This document shows, one piece after another, positions 1-12,261 of a DNA stretch of 64,000 bases. Origin of the DNA: Callorhinus ursinus. Lineage: Eukaryota > Chordata > Mammalia > Carnivora > Otariidae. The stretch is from assembly GCF_003265705.1 (NCBI RefSeq), contig NW_020312902.1, positions 12,770,393 through 12,834,392 of the forward strand, given 5' to 3'. The notes beneath the pieces are model-generated. The model worked only from the letters and a program-made list of their open reading frames with translations. It was not told where the DNA came from and made no database searches. Each line of letters opens with the position of its first letter. The first letter of the stretch is position 1. Both the position numbers and the translations under genes were made by a program.

Positions 1-1200
1 AAAAAATTAAAAAAATAATAATAATAGTAATAAAATTTACCTGCTATACACTCTGTCAGGAAGCTACAGGAAAAATATGTTGTACCAATATGAGGGAGAA
101 AACCAAGAAAGACCACATGTGATGTAGGAAATAGAGGAGTCAGCAAAAGAGGTTAAAAATTTCCTTATAATAATGTTTTAAGGAGTTTGCACAAGGACAT
201 TTGTTCATTAGATTTGGAGAGCTACTTTTTAGAATGGAAATGGCTGGAAGGGAGCTATTTCTTTAAGAAAATGAAATTCATAAAAATTTAATTTCATTGA
301 AGGTACTGAGAAACAATTTGCTCAGCTGGTGAAGAATTGGGGATTGGGTTAATGATTTCCTCTCATACAGGAAAGGAAACCAGCTGTATTAAATACTACA
401 TGTCTCATCTGTGAGCAGTGTCAACATGGTAAGAATAATTTAAATAATAAACATTGACCGATTTTTATCTTACAACTTTGTCGGACGAATGTGGGGCAGG
501 GATAGTCAAGATGGTGATGAAAGAGAGGTACATCCTTACCTTCTTCCATTGCAGAAGTCAACAATTGTTTTTTTTTTTAAAACTTTATTTAGAGATTTTT
601 TATCCCCCTGTATGGTGGTAATGACTCTCTTCCATGTGTTCAATCAGGAAGAAGCTCTACCTTTTTCAGCTTGATATCTAAGTCAAGTTTTCTTCAATCT
701 TACATCTAAGTCAAGTTTATCACTATCCAAATCAATCAAGGAGCCTAGAGGAGAACGCATAGGAAGTTCTGAAGGAACATAGTAAGTGTGAGAGAGTCAG
801 ACCACTTCTGTCCCATCTGAATTGGTAGAGCTCGGTCACATGTCCATTCCTAACTGCCTCAGAGGTTGGAAATGAAGCCTAGCTGAGTCAAGGAAAAACG
901 GTACACAAATTTTGGTGAACAGTTAGTATTTCTGCCATAATTTGTAAAACCATTTGATTCTTTAAATTAAGTCCACGAACAGCCTGTTGTTTCAGTTGTG
1001 ATTTTTTTCTCAAATGATAAGCAGACCAAAGAGAGTCACTAAAATTGATCAAAGATTATATTTACCTGGCATTGTTTCGATTATAAAATTTCACAGAAGT
1101 TACAAAGTACTTCTCCTCTGGAGTCACTTTGTTCTATGATTCCTATAGGGGAAAGTCAATGGCCCTTCCTAAGAAGACTAAATTAAACAGCATAATCCTA
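1..1200. other. Unassigned DNA, no gene seen
   Basis: The first 45 bases are A-rich with AAT units and may be the tail of an element lying before the window. The rest is ordinary AT-rich DNA with no recognisable repeat. The longest open frame, at 489-674, has no family resemblance and is probably chance. Confidence 0.5.
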
Positions 1201-1204
1201 AAAT

Positions 1205-1471
1205 AATGGCAGAGAAGGTGGAATTATCTCTATTTTACATATGAAGCAGCTGGATTCTTAAATAACTGGTAGACACAAAGTTGGTCATTTACTCATTCAT
1301 TTCTCTGATATTTATTAAAACATCTACCACAGGCCAGTCATCTATGTGCAACAGATACGAAAGCAAACAATCTAGATAAGCTTTCAGCTCAGACAGAACT
1401 TTAATCCTAGGGAGGCTGTCCAGCGGCAGAATGAAGATCCTAACTCAGGTCTTCAGCCTGGGAGTTCAAAA
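1205..1471 (-). repeat. MIR/L2-like remnant, antisense
   Basis: Three patches look like the reverse complement of mammalian MIR or L2: a TCTATTTTACATATGA patch near 1228, a CATTCATTTCTCTGATATTT patch near 1290, and a patch near 1420 resembling the MIR tRNA-like head. The copy is very diverged and split, so the family name and the limits are tentative. Confidence 0.35.
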
Positions 1472-2213
1472 GAGCCCCAACAGCTCCCGCTGTCCTTCTC
1501 TGGCTCATGTTTTTCATATCCTCTCTCATTAGTTGCACTGAAATAAACTCTCTGCAGCTATACCATCTGAGGGGGCTTCTCCTATTTACAGAGTCAACAA
1601 AAGATGCAAATTCTCTTTGGGAAAATTTCTGTGAGTCAAAATCACAGCCTTTTCTCCCTTAGCAGCTTTTGACAGATGCTTCAGACCAGCGTGAAAAGAA
1701 AGACACGCATATTCTCTTTCTGGATCTCCATTGTTTTCCCCCAGTGATTACAGAGGCACTTGTGACAGGCATCTTTATTTCTGGCTGCCTCCAAGACTTG
1801 TGAGCCATGTTCTTCTATTCAAACAGACCTGGGACAGTCTGGTCTCCTATGTTATGATGTCTGTAAGATATTTATCCAGCTGCCTGAAAATCAGCAATTG
1901 TTTCTGTTTCCTTCATTTGGGAAAACATCACCCACCAACATCCCTACTTACACTTAAATGATGTATGCTTAGTTGGTGTTAAGTTTAGTGAAAGAGAATA
2001 TTTGCAGAAGAGTCTAAATTTGCACTGAATATGAGAACAGTTACAGGGAACACAGAAACTCTAGAAGAGTTGTCCTCAAGGGATAATCATTTAATTCGTT
2101 GTCCAAAGCAGAATAATTTGAGAATGAGAGGTGATGCTGTTAACATCAGTGATACTGAGGCCACAGATATAAATAGTATTCTGGACCAAAAGGAAATATG
2201 AGTATTCAAGAAC
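1472..2213. other. Unassigned DNA
   Basis: No repeat family, coding exon or RNA gene is recognised here. The 76-residue open frame at 1731-1961 has no recognisable domain. Confidence 0.5.
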
Positions 2214-2670
2214 GATTTCACTTTCTTTATCCCTTGAAGAATGAATGGATAAACACAATGTGGTACATACATCAATGGAATATTATTTAACCTTAAAAAA
2301 GGAAGAAAATTCTGACACAGGCTACAACATGGATAAACCTCAAGAACATAATACCAAGTGAAATAAACCAGTCACAAAAGGATAAATGCTGTATGATTCC
2401 ACTTACAGGAGTCATCCAGAGTGGTCCAATTCATAGAAACAGGGAGGAAAAAATGGTGGCTCCCAGGCACTGAGGGGAGGGGGAAATATGGACTTAATGT
2501 TCAGTAAGTACAGAGTCTCAGTTTGAAAAGATGAAAAAGTTCTGGAGATGGCTGGTTGTGATGGTTGCACAACATGAATGTATTTCATGCCACTGAACTG
2601 TATATTTACAGATGCTTAAAATGATACATTTTATGTTACATATATTTTACCACAGTAAAAAAAAATGACA
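2214..2670 (+). mobile_element. L1M LINE 3' end, sense
   Basis: This is a 5'-truncated old LINE-1. It begins in the last part of ORF2, in the stretch encoding the conserved TMEYY-like segment (AATGGAATATTATTTAACC at 2275). It then runs through the L1M 3' UTR and ends with TATTTTACCACAGTAAAAAAAA near 2645-2668. The sequence is diverged with no open frame, in keeping with an old L1MA/L1MB-type copy. Confidence 0.8.
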
Positions 2671-5024
2671 GACTTCACTTTATCGGGAAAATATTAAAAG
2701 TAGGACCAGAGTATCCCCAGTGACCGTGGTCCCAGGCAAAACACATTATAATCCTAACAAAGAATCACCAAAGTTAGGGTGTGGTTGAATCACCAATTGC
2801 TCCCCTGTGCTATCATCATTTGAGGAAAAACATGAGGATTCCAATGGAGATTTCCTCCTGTCAAAGCTGGTCAGAGAACTCAGACAGCCTTCCCACCTCC
2901 CTCCTCAGCCTAGGCTTGAGTACAGCCCAGATGTTAGCGAACATGAGAGGCAGAAAATCTGTAACTACAAGAGAAGCAATCTGCTCACTCCCCTAAAGTG
3001 ATTTGCTTATTACAGGAAGCAAGGTGAACTCTCTTTTCCTGAGAGTGAGAGGCCCGAGAAGCCAAGAGGGAGAAAGATCTAGGAGACCAAGAGGAAGCCG
3101 ACCTTACGCGGTCTGGGTTTCAGATGACGCAATCTGCCTTTCTGTTAATGCCTCAGAGATGTCAGATTCCGCTCAGGCTCAACAATCACCCCAGAGACCC
3201 CCATACTCTACACCCAATAAAGAGGAAAATATAAAGGGATGAAAGAGAGAAGTGAAAATAAAGATTCTCCTCCAACAAAAACTACTTTAAACCTTTGCTT
3301 TTCCTATAGCCTCTTAGATGCACAACAAACATTTTCCTTCTTGTTAACATCTGATGTTGGGAAGTATTGGATTTTCTTCTTTGCCTTGTGGCCCATCATT
3401 TTCTGTGCATGCCATTCTGTTTCCCATTTCCTCCTGAGTGGTACACAGAAGAATGAATCTTTTGGAGTGCACATTATAAAGAGGGAGGGAGTTCAGGGTC
3501 CTTAGATGCAAGTTGACTTGTTCTGGAACAGTGTCAATCCTGCATTCTATTTACCTTAATTCTGTCTTGCACAGCTGATTAACCGATTCATGTCTTTGTG
3601 ACCTGCCCCACCCTTCAGCCCCAACTTTAGAGCAAGCTCCTGAATCATTCTTTCCATAAGAATCCATGCCACCACACCTTACGGGTTCCATAAATGCCAC
3701 TGGTCCTGGAGCCTTTATTAAGTCCCCCTACATGGCCAGGGCATGGCCAGGTCCCTGCCCCAAGGGAACCTATTATTTAATAACAATCTATAGATTCTGG
3801 AACAGCTGGTGTCAGGAATGCCTCCTCACAGGCCCAGTGGGGCCTCCAGGAGGAAAGACTTTCAAGAAGATTAGGAGATGAACGTGTTCTGAAAGACAGC
3901 ACACAGTTAGCCTTGACTGCAAATTGGGCATTTTATTGCATTTGTCTGATGGATAATCACAGATAAAGACTTTGATCTTTATCCCCATGGCAGCAATAAG
4001 AAAAAAAGCAGGAACTCTGCGTACTGTCTTTTATTTCTTTTTCCTGCAGTTCCCAGAAAATAGAACTCGTTAAAATGCTCAGAAGAATCTCTCTGTTGTG
4101 TTCTTAAGTGTCAAATTAAGTGTAGCTGCATGTTACTGCCCTGCCCCCCCACCTCCACCCCCCCATCCCCCGTCTCCTGCCAATGCCATGGTAAGAAGGA
4201 TAGGGGGAAAGAATAGGAGAGTCTTCTCCCTCAGCAGAAAGACTAATGGGCGGGAAAGAGGAAGAATGTTGAAGGGGAGGAAAAAGGGAGAATGGAGGAT
4301 TAAATGCTGAGTATCAGGGAAAAGACGAGGGGGAAGAATTATGCTGGTAGTTGTAGCATGGCGGCTATAAGGCCAGGATGAGATCACGGCTTTCTTCCTC
4401 GGACACAGAACTTTGGGGGCCTGGGGTCTGGAGTGGCAAATGTCAGGAAGATTCTTCCTCCCTCTGTCATTGAACCAAGTGAAACATTCCACAAATTTGA
4501 GAACTGAATCCAAACAGATCAAACCAATCAATCAATCCATCAATCAGCATGTAGGGAAGAAACGGCAGAGCTCTAGGAGCTTGATAGCCCAGCATGGAGC
4601 TCCTTCTATCCCGTGATGCATTGAGCTGAGTCGACTTATTATCTAATCAATACAGTTAGTGGTCATGTTCATTAAGGACAAAAGGATAACTTTCATGATA
4701 AGATGAAGATTAATGTTAACTTTTATGTGCCCCCACAAAGGAATCTGCCGGAGACCAAGTGCTTCAAAGCTTGAGATAAAGTCTGGTGTGCTGGAGCAGA
4801 CATATGTGGTGGCGCAGGGCCCATCCGCCGGGAGGGTGTGGGTTCCGGGCCACACCTATTCCATCCTGTTTTGACCAAGAGACTCAAATGTAAGCATGTA
4901 TCATTGCATCCAAAGAGGAGGACACACAGAATCATTTAGTTTTAATGTGAATTTGTGGAATATTTTACACATTTAACATATTTAAAGTGTTAATTCTGTA
5001 TCTTAATTTTCTCATGTTTTAATA
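2671..5024. other. Unassigned unique DNA
   Basis: About 2.3 kb without a recognised transposon. It contains a C-rich run (about 4141-4170) and a purine-rich stretch (about 4190-4335) whose complement gives a spurious 132-residue frame on the minus strand. A short GC-rich tRNA-like patch lies at 4795-4856. No splice-flanked exon or known protein motif is visible. Confidence 0.5.
4795..4856 (+). repeat. GC-rich tRNA-like remnant
   Basis: An isolated GC-rich, CpG-containing patch in AT-rich surroundings. GTGGCGCAGGGCCCAT resembles the D-arm and anticodon side of an initiator-Met type tRNA or a tRNA-derived SINE, and GGGTTCCGGG resembles a decayed B box. The cloverleaf does not close, so it is not a functional tRNA gene. 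It could be an old tRNA pseudogene, a SINE fragment, or chance. Confidence 0.25.
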
Positions 5025-5219
5025 TACAGGCATGCAGGCATACCGGAGAGACACTGTGGGTTCAGTTCTAGACCACTGCAGTAAAGTCAATATCACAATA
5101 AGGAGAGTCAAATGAACTTTTTGGCTTCTCAGAGTTTATAAAAGTTACACTTACACTATACTGTAGTCTATTAAGTGTGTAATAGCATTGTGCCTAAAAA
5201 CAATGTTTCTACCTTAATT

Positions 5220-5453
5220 AAAAAATACTTTACTGGTGGGGCACATGGGTGGCTTGGTTGGTTAAGTGTCTGCCTTGGGCTCAGATCATGATCCTGGGGT
5301 CCTGGGATCGAGCCCTGCGTTGGGGACTGCCCAGTGGGGAGTCTGCTTCTCCCTCTGCTTCTCCCCCTGGCTTGTGCTCACTCTCATTCAGTTTCTCTCT
5401 CTCTCAAATAAATAAATAAATAAATAAAATATTTAAAAAAAAATACTTTACTG
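5220..5453 (+). mobile_element. Carnivore SINE (SINEC) inside Tigger1
   Basis: The SINE body spans 5236-5437: a tRNA-derived head, a CT-rich middle, and a (TAAA)n tail. It is flanked by a perfect 16-bp target duplication, AAAAAATACTTTACTG, at 5220-5235 and 5438-5453. Removing it restores continuous Tigger1 sequence. The head is somewhat diverged (GCACATGGGTGG), so it is probably not among the youngest copies. Confidence 0.95.
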
Positions 5454-6235
5454 ATAAAAAATGCTCAGCATCATCTGAGCTTTCATCGAGTCATAGTCAC
5501 TGACCACAGATCTCACCTTGTTTTACTGTGCTTCACTTTATTGCACTACACGATACTGCATTTTTTCCCAAGCTGAAGGCCTGTGGCAACCGTGCATCGA
5601 GCAAGTCTGTCAGTGCCACTTTTCTTCATGCATTTGCTCACTTTGTGTCCCTGAGTCACATTTTGGTAATTCTCATAAATTTCAAACATTTTCATTTGTT
5701 ATGATGATCTGTAATGTTATTATTTTGTTTGTTTGGGACACCACAAACCGCACCCATATAAGATGGTGAACTTAACTGATAAAAGTTACATGTACCCTGG
5801 CTGCTTCACCAATTGACTTTTCCATGTCTCTCTCCATTTCCTCAGGCCTCCCTATTTCCCAAGACACAACAATATTGAAATTAGGCCAATTAATAACCTT
5901 ACAATGGCCTCTAAGTGTTCAAGTGAAAGGCAGAACTGTATGTTTCTCACTTGAAATCAAAAGCTAGAAGTGATTAAGTTTAGTGAGAAAGGCATGTCAA
6001 AAACCAGGACAGGCTGGAAGCGAGGCCTCTTGCACCAGTTAGGCAAGCTGTGACTGCAAAAGGAAAGTTCTTGAAGGAAAGTACAAGTGCTGTCTCCGTC
6101 AACACACGAATGATAAGAAAGTGAGACAGACTTATTGCTGATATAGAGACAGTTTGAGAAGTCTGGATGATCAAACCATCCACATTTCCTTAAACCAAAG
6201 CCTCATCCAGAGCAAGGCCCTGACTCTTCAGTTCT

Positions 6236-7641
6236 GTGAAGGCTGAGGGAGGCGAGGAAGCTGGGGAAGAAAAGCTTGAAGCCAGGAGAGGTTGGTTCAT
6301 GAGGTTTGAGGAAAGAAGCCATCGCCATGACATAAACATGCAAGGTGAAGTAGCAGGTGCTGCTGGAGATGCCACAGCAAGGCAACCAGAAGATCCAGCT
6401 AAGATCATTCTTGAAGGTGGCTACACTCAACAACAGATTTTCCATGTAGAAGAAACAGCCTTCTATTAGAGAAGATGCCATCCAGGACTTTTTTAGTTAG
6501 ATGGAAGTCAGTGAATGGCCTCAAAAGGCAGGCTGACCTCTCTCGTTAGGTGCTATTGCAGCTAGCACATTAAATTAAAGCCTATGTTCACTGACCATTC
6601 TGAAAATTGCAGGACCCTTAAGAATTATGCCGAATCTACCTTGCCTGTGCCCTACAAAAGGAACAACAAAGCCTGGATGATACCACATCTGTTTGCAACA
6701 TTGCTACCTAAATATTTTAAGCCCACTATTGAGACCTACTGCTCAGAAGAACGATTCCTTTCAAATTCTTACTGCTCACTGACAATGCACCTGGTCACCC
6801 AAGAGCTCTGATGGAGATGGACAATGAGATGAATGTTGTTTTCATGCCTGCTAACATAATATCCATTCTGCAGCTCATGGATCAAGAAGTTATTTTGAAT
6901 TTCAAATCTTATTATTTAAGAAATACGTTTCATAAAGCTTTAACTGCTAAAGAGAGTGATTCCTCTGATGGACCTGAATAAAGCAAACTGAAAGCCTCCT
7001 GGAAAGGATTCAATATTCTAGATGCCATTAAGGACAGTTATGATTCATGGGGAGAGGTCAACATATCAACCTTAACAGGAGTCTGGAAGAAGTTGATTCC
7101 AACCCTCATGGATGACGTGGAAGTGTTCAAGACTTCAGTAGAGGATGTGTAACTGCAGATGGGGTGGAAATAGCAAGAAAACTAGAACTAGAAGTGGAGC
7201 CTGAAGATGGGACTGAATTTCGGCAATCTCATTATAAAACTTTAATGGATGAGGAGCTGCTTCTTATGGATGAGCAAAGAAAGTGGTTTCTTGAAACTAC
7301 TCTTGGTGAAGATGTTGTAAAGACTGTTGACATGACAACAAAGGATTTAGAGTATTACATAAACTTAGTTGATAAAGCAGCGGCAGGGTTTGAGAGGATT
7401 GACTCCAATTTTGGAAGAAGTTCTACTGTGGGTAAAATGCTATCAAAGAGCATCACATGTTACAGAGAATTCATCTGTGAAAGGAAGTCAATCGATGCAG
7501 CATACTTCATTGTTGTCTTACTTTAAGAAACTGCCACAGCCACCTCAATGTTCAGCAAATGCCACCTTGATCAGTCAGCAGTCATTGACATCCAGGCAAC
7601 AACCTCCACCAGCAAAAAAATTAAGGCTTGCTGAAAAGTAG
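6236..7641 (+). pseudogene. Tigger1 transposase pseudogene
   Basis: Remains of the pogo-family transposase, a DDE enzyme that cuts and pastes the element. Recognisable pieces are 6236-6469 (ending QQQIFHVEETAFY, the start of the catalytic core, with the first acidic residue region changed), 6584-6811 (NNKAWM and the [11 protein letters not shown] stretch), 7164-7526 ([13 protein letters not shown] to TCYREF, the longest open piece at 120 residues), and 7369-7641 in another frame. In-frame stops and shifts separate the pieces, and part of the core between 6470 and 6583 is shortened. No promoter or splice context suggests that a host gene has adopted it. Confidence 0.9.
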
Positions 7642-7838
7642 GATGATGGTCAGCATTTTTTCAGGAATAAAAATATTTTTAATTAAGGTATATACATTTT
7701 TTTTAGATTTAATGCTATTGCATATTTAATAGAGTCTAGTATAGTATAAACATAACTTTTATATGCACTGGGATCATTCAACTTGCTTTATTGTGATGGT
7801 CTGGAACTGAAACTGCATATCTCAAAGGTGTACCTGTA

Positions 7839-9187
7839 ACCTTAACATTGTAACTAGCCTAAACCTCGCTTGACTTTTGAAATGCCCTGTGTGCATATGT
7901 GTATGTTAATGTTAGACTGAGTGGGAAGGTCTTGAGGTGAAAGGAATCCTAGGTTGAAGATTAAATTGCATGAAATATTAAGAATTGCCAGTTTCATTCA
8001 CTAGCCCTTTACTTATTTATTTTTGAATGGCAGCACAAGTCCCAGAGATATTAATTATGTGCCTAGTCACTGGAACCACATATTTACCAGATAAAATTTA
8101 TAGAAGTAGTTATAACTTCTGGAAAGAAAATAAACCTCTAAGGGCTGTCTCAGAATCAGGTACATCAGAGATGATTTTTGAATGACACATGTAAAAGAAC
8201 GACCTCTAGTGGTAAGAAGCCAACTCTACAGGATTTAATTATGACCCAGCTCTGACTGGGTTGGGATGGAAATGTATTCAGTTATAAAACAACATGAAGT
8301 TTCCTGGAAGAGAGCACACAGCTGCCTGGATTTATCTCTTATAACCTAGCAATCCCACTGGAGTAACTCCAAAGTCCCCATACCCCATAGAAGCCTAGAT
8401 TTAGACCATGGGCTTGTAGGGAACTTTCTCCTAATTTCGTTTTCCAAAAAGCAATGCTATGCATGGTATTACTTCTAGGTACCCACCCAACTTCTGCCTG
8501 AAAGTTTCCAGTCACAAGACACACTCTGGTTGGCATTGATCTTTCTCCCCCCTGCATAACAACAAATTCTCTGTATCTTGGGATGGGGGTGGGGGGTTCC
8601 CCCATGTGCCTAATTTGGGGGATGGGGTAGGAAGCAGACAACATTACTTCCTAATACAGACATGGGTTGCGGAAGAGCTTTCATCTTTAAGCTCCTTTAC
8701 AGCTAGGATCTAAGCACATGAATTATATTGCTGCTCAGGAATGTGCTCAGGAATGTGAGTCTGTGACTTACAGTGGCAGTAGGAGCACACAGAGTTCCTG
8801 TCTAGCAGATGAGGTTGTGTCTGATGCATCTAGCATATTATGTCCTGGCCAGATCATTTCATCCCTAAATTTTGTACTCCCTCAATTCCATTCCTTTCCA
8901 AACCTCCTCCTCCAAACTTACAACATCCTAGAACATCCCAGTAACCCTTCTGCTTAGACAATCAAAGTTGGTTTCTCTTACTTGAAACCAAGAATCTTAA
9001 TGTCTCCTGTCTACTTCATCACTGGGATGATGACAACTTCATATTATATATTCCCATCAGACCTGGTGCTACCTTCTTCTGCAATTCGATATTCCCTTGG
9101 GATAAGGTGAAATTCTTCTTAAAGTATTCATATTATTTCTTCAAAACTTTAGTGTCTCCATATTAACCCTTCTATAAGGATAGAAAA
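7839..9187. other. Unassigned DNA
   Basis: No transposon, exon or RNA gene is recognised. A G-rich run (8581-8597) and the minus-strand frame at 8339-8644 show no family features. Confidence 0.5.
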
Positions 9188-9199
9188 CCATCTATATAA

Positions 9200-9386
9200 G
9201 GGGCACCTGGGTGGCTCGGTTAAGTGTCTGCCTTCGGCTCAGGTCATGATCCCAGGGTCCTGGGATGGAGCCCCACATCGGGCTCCCTGCTTGGCAGGAA
9301 GCCTGCTTCTCCCTCTCCCCCTGCTTGTGTTCCCTCTCTGGCTGTGTCTCTCTCTGTCAAATAAATAAATAAAATCTTTAAAAAAT
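9200..9386 (+). mobile_element. Carnivore SINE (SINEC), sense
   Basis: Full-length SINE starting GGGGCACCTGGGTGGCTC, with the CTCTGTCAAATAAATAAATA tail. It is flanked by an imperfect duplication, TCTATATAAG (9191-9200) and TCTATATGAAG (9387-9397). Confidence 0.95.
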
Positions 9387-9397
9387 TCTATATGAAG

Positions 9398-10143
9398 TTG
9401 AATAACTAGAAGACAATTGCCTAGATATTTTCATTATTTTGAGGTGGTGATGCTATTATTGTTGAGGCAAAAATCTTTCTCATAGTACCTCATCAAACCT
9501 TGTTGATCTTATGGTGCCTCCTGCCATCATGGGAGTAGGCTATGTGGTAGCCTTAGTCAAGCTCAAAGGTATAGGATGCCTTTTTGTTCCTTCCTTGAAG
9601 GAATCTTCTCTAATATTTTAGTTATCTAACTAGCCTCCTTCGCCCACCTCCCACCTACTCTTAATCACCATGCATTCCCTATCTCATAGCCAAGGGCATT
9701 AAAAGGAAAGATAAAAAAGGGAAATTTGTCTATTTTTCTTCCAATATATACCTCCAGAATCCCTGACTTTCTTGTGTGAACTAGAACTTTTAAACTTTCC
9801 AGATTCATCAGGACACATACACTATCTTTGAGGAAGTTTCCCCACCTCAGTCAATAATAGTCTCCTTTAAGTATCTCTACATGAAAATAAGACTGGACCT
9901 AAGTTATATAAATCTTCCATAGTAAATAGAATACAAGTGAACCATGGAATTATAATTAGATTTCAAATACCAAAAAGGTCCAAAACTCATCCTGGAAATA
10001 TAGGAAATTATAGGAGGTGCCATACACCATGAAGTATTTCAAGCCAAGGGAAAAGCAGACTCTGACCAGCTAACCTCCTTAGTCCTACAAGCTGGGGAGT
10101 CACTATGGCTCATTCTAACTCAATTGGACACACTCTCTCTCTC
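9398..10143. other. Unassigned DNA
   Basis: AT-rich DNA without a recognised repeat or gene. Confidence 0.5.
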
Positions 10144-10337
10144 TTTTTTTAAGATTTTATTTATTTATTTGAGAGAGAGAGAGAGCATGAGCATGAGCAA
10201 GGGGAAGGAGCAGAGGGAAAGAGAGAAGCAGACTCCCCACTGAGCAGGGAGCCCAATGCAGGGCTCCATCCCAGGACCCTGAGATCATGACCTGAGCTGA
10301 AGGCAGACACTTCACCAACTGAGCCACCCAGGCACCC
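10144..10337 (-). mobile_element. Carnivore SINE, antisense
   Basis: Reverse-oriented SINE: it begins with its poly(A) tail read as T's, then a GAGAGA middle, and ends in the reversed tRNA head GAGCCACCCAGGCACCC. CT-rich flanks (CTCTCTCTTT and CTCTCTTCCTTT) make the target duplication uncertain. It lies 28 bases from the next SINE, which points the opposite way, so the pair is an inverted repeat able to form a long hairpin. Confidence 0.95.
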
Positions 10338-10365
10338 TTGGCTCTCTTCCTTTTTAAAACTTGTT

Positions 10366-10586
10366 GGGGTGCCTGGGTGGCTCAGGCGTTAAGCATCTGC
10401 CTTTGGCTCAGGTCATGATCCCAGGGTCCTGGGATTGAGCCCTGCATCAGGCTCCCTGCTCAGTGGGAAGCCTGCTTCTCCCTCTCCCACTCCCCCTGCT
10501 TGTGTTCCCTCTCTCACTGTGTCTCTCTCTGTCAAATAAATAAAAAAATAAATTAAAAAATTAAAGTAAATAAATAAATAAATAAA
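10366..10586 (+). mobile_element. Carnivore SINE, sense
   Basis: Full-length copy with an extended A-rich, (TAAA)n tail. It is flanked by the perfect 11-bp duplication TAAAACTTGTT at 10355-10365 and 10587-10597. Confidence 0.96.
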
Positions 10587-10597
10587 TAAAACTTGTT

Positions 10598-11439
10598 AAA
10601 ATTCTACAAAATTTCTATCCAGAGTGAAGCATTCCAAAAACCAATAATATCCCGAGTTGTCAGAGAAAAGTTCTGTGCACAGTAGTACCCTTACTACTTC
10701 AAGAAAAAGAACTTGAGCAAGGTAAGCTTTTGGTATTTTACAGCAAGGAGAGGTTTACCAGAAAACCAGTGTAACCCGAACTTATCTGCCTGAGTCTTCA
10801 GATTACCAGTATTTCCTTGTATTTCCATGTCCAATTCCATCAACAGGAAGTGAACACCCTCCAAACATCCCCCTTTGAACAGGCAGCACTTTAATTGCTT
10901 AAAATACAGTCTTTACCACTGATAATAGCGCATTTGCTCAAAATCTACAACACATTTAAACAAAACTTTCAGAAGCAGTCAATTGTCCTATTGAACAAAT
11001 ATAACCAACCTTTCGGTAGCTGGGCATTACCACTGTACATTCATCACAACACAAAATATGATGTCACGCTGAACCGTTGTAGAAATAAGAATAAGTGGGG
11101 AAAAAAGTTACCAAAAAACTCAAGTGGCCTTAGAAGATTAACAACATACTGGAAATTTTGATAGCAAGATATTTGCAGAGTCACATTATCTATAGAAAGC
11201 AAAAGAGAGAGTAAACAGAAATGGTCCCACAGCTGCTAGACTGTATCTCTTTCCTTCAGTGCTTCAAATGCACACATAAACACATACCCTCCAACAATAT
11301 GTATCCTCATGGTGAATAATCATGACTCCAAACATGCACACACACAATACACATAATTTAACCCTATGTTGGGTAATGGCTTGATATGTTCTTTTTCTTT
11401 TTTTTGCCTTAATATGTTCTACATAATTTTCTCCCTTTT
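10598..11439. other. Unassigned DNA
   Basis: No recognised repeat or gene. A short CA-rich stretch lies near 11335-11355. The 88-residue frame at 10895-11161 has no recognisable domain. Confidence 0.45.
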
Positions 11440-11760
11440 GTTATTATTGAGGAATAATGTAAGTGTGTAAATTTGTACATCAAAAAATGCATTGATTTTC
11501 AGTGTACAGTGGGCTCAGGTTTGACAAATGTTTACGCCTAGGTAGTCATCATCCAAATCAAGGTATGTCCAACATACCAAAGCTTTCTTTGGGCACCTTT
11601 TTTAGTCAGGCTTCTCCCTATGTAGGCAACTACTGCTCTGATCTCTTTCACCACAGATTAGTTGTGCCTGTTCATAAACTATAGATAAATGAAAGCATAC
11701 AGTATATGTGCTCATTTGTGTTATCTGATGCATTCCACTAAATTCATTTTACAGCTCACT
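11440..11760 (-). mobile_element. L1M LINE 3' UTR, antisense
   Basis: Diverged reverse complement of an old L1M 3' region. Landmarks are GGCAACTACTGCTCTGATCT at 11625 and ACCACAGATTAGTTGTGCCT at 11651, then a GAAAGCATACAGTATATG stretch. This block is common in L1MC/L1MD-age copies. No target duplication is visible. Confidence 0.65.
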
Positions 11761-12004
11761 AATGGGTTGCAACCTTCAATTTGAAAAAAAACAAAACAAA
11801 AAACTGCTGTACTACATACCATAAACTAGTGTGCATCTGATTGCTTGGTGTGTTTTTTTAAAAAGCAAATACTCAGGCCTCTCCCACAGAGTTTCTGATT
11901 AAAATGTAGATTACTGGGACATAGTCCAGGCCAACGAAAGCATATATCCTAGTGCAGTTCTGATTCAGGTTCATTCAAGGACTACATTCTAATATGTTTT
12001 ACAG

Positions 12005-12261
12005 CCAGGTTTTTCAATCACTCTAAACAATGCTTTCACCATGTCACCACCTTCATCCCATCTAAGAAAATACAATGACTCCTCGTTTACTGCCTACTGA
12101 ATCAAACCAAATTACCTTCACCTGCCACATAAAGCCTTCCATCAAAGGGTCTTGCTTTCCTGGCTGATACACCTTCCTATTACACAGCAACAAGAACCTC
12201 CTTGGTCATCAGTCTCCTTAGTGACCCCACTGCCCATTCATCCCCACACCGCAAAATCTAA
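12005..12261 (+). repeat. Possible L2-like fragment
   Basis: The run containing CCTTCACCTGCCACATAAAG and CCTTCCATCAAAGGGTCTTG resembles the end of an L2 reverse-transcriptase frame, but it is too diverged for a firm call. Confidence 0.3.

Larger units (their letters stand above)
5027..7836 (+). mobile_element. Tigger1 DNA transposon, decayed
   Basis: A pogo/Tc1-type (Tigger1) element. The 5' terminal inverted repeat lies at about 5027-5060 (CAGGCATGCAGGCATACC) and the 3' copy ends GGTGTACCTG at 7836. Both ends are flanked by TA (5025-5026 and 7837-7838), the target duplication expected for this family. A SINE interrupts the 5' non-coding part. The transposase gene is broken into several frames, so the element is immobile. 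Tigger1 copies occur across placental mammals, so this insertion should be older than the carnivore SINE inside it. Confidence 0.93.

Noticed and set aside
4133..4531. 132-codon minus-strand frame
   Set aside because: It arises from a C-rich and purine-rich low-complexity stretch and ends in a poly-Gly run. No family resemblance.
7164..7526. 120-codon Tigger1 transposase piece as a possible domesticated gene
   Set aside because: The neighbouring parts of the transposase are broken by stops and shifts, and both terminal repeats remain. This is ordinary decay, not adoption by the host.
10141..10586. CRISPR-like direct repeats
   Set aside because: The recurring text is carnivore SINE sequence scattered in both orientations, not short repeats with regular spacers.
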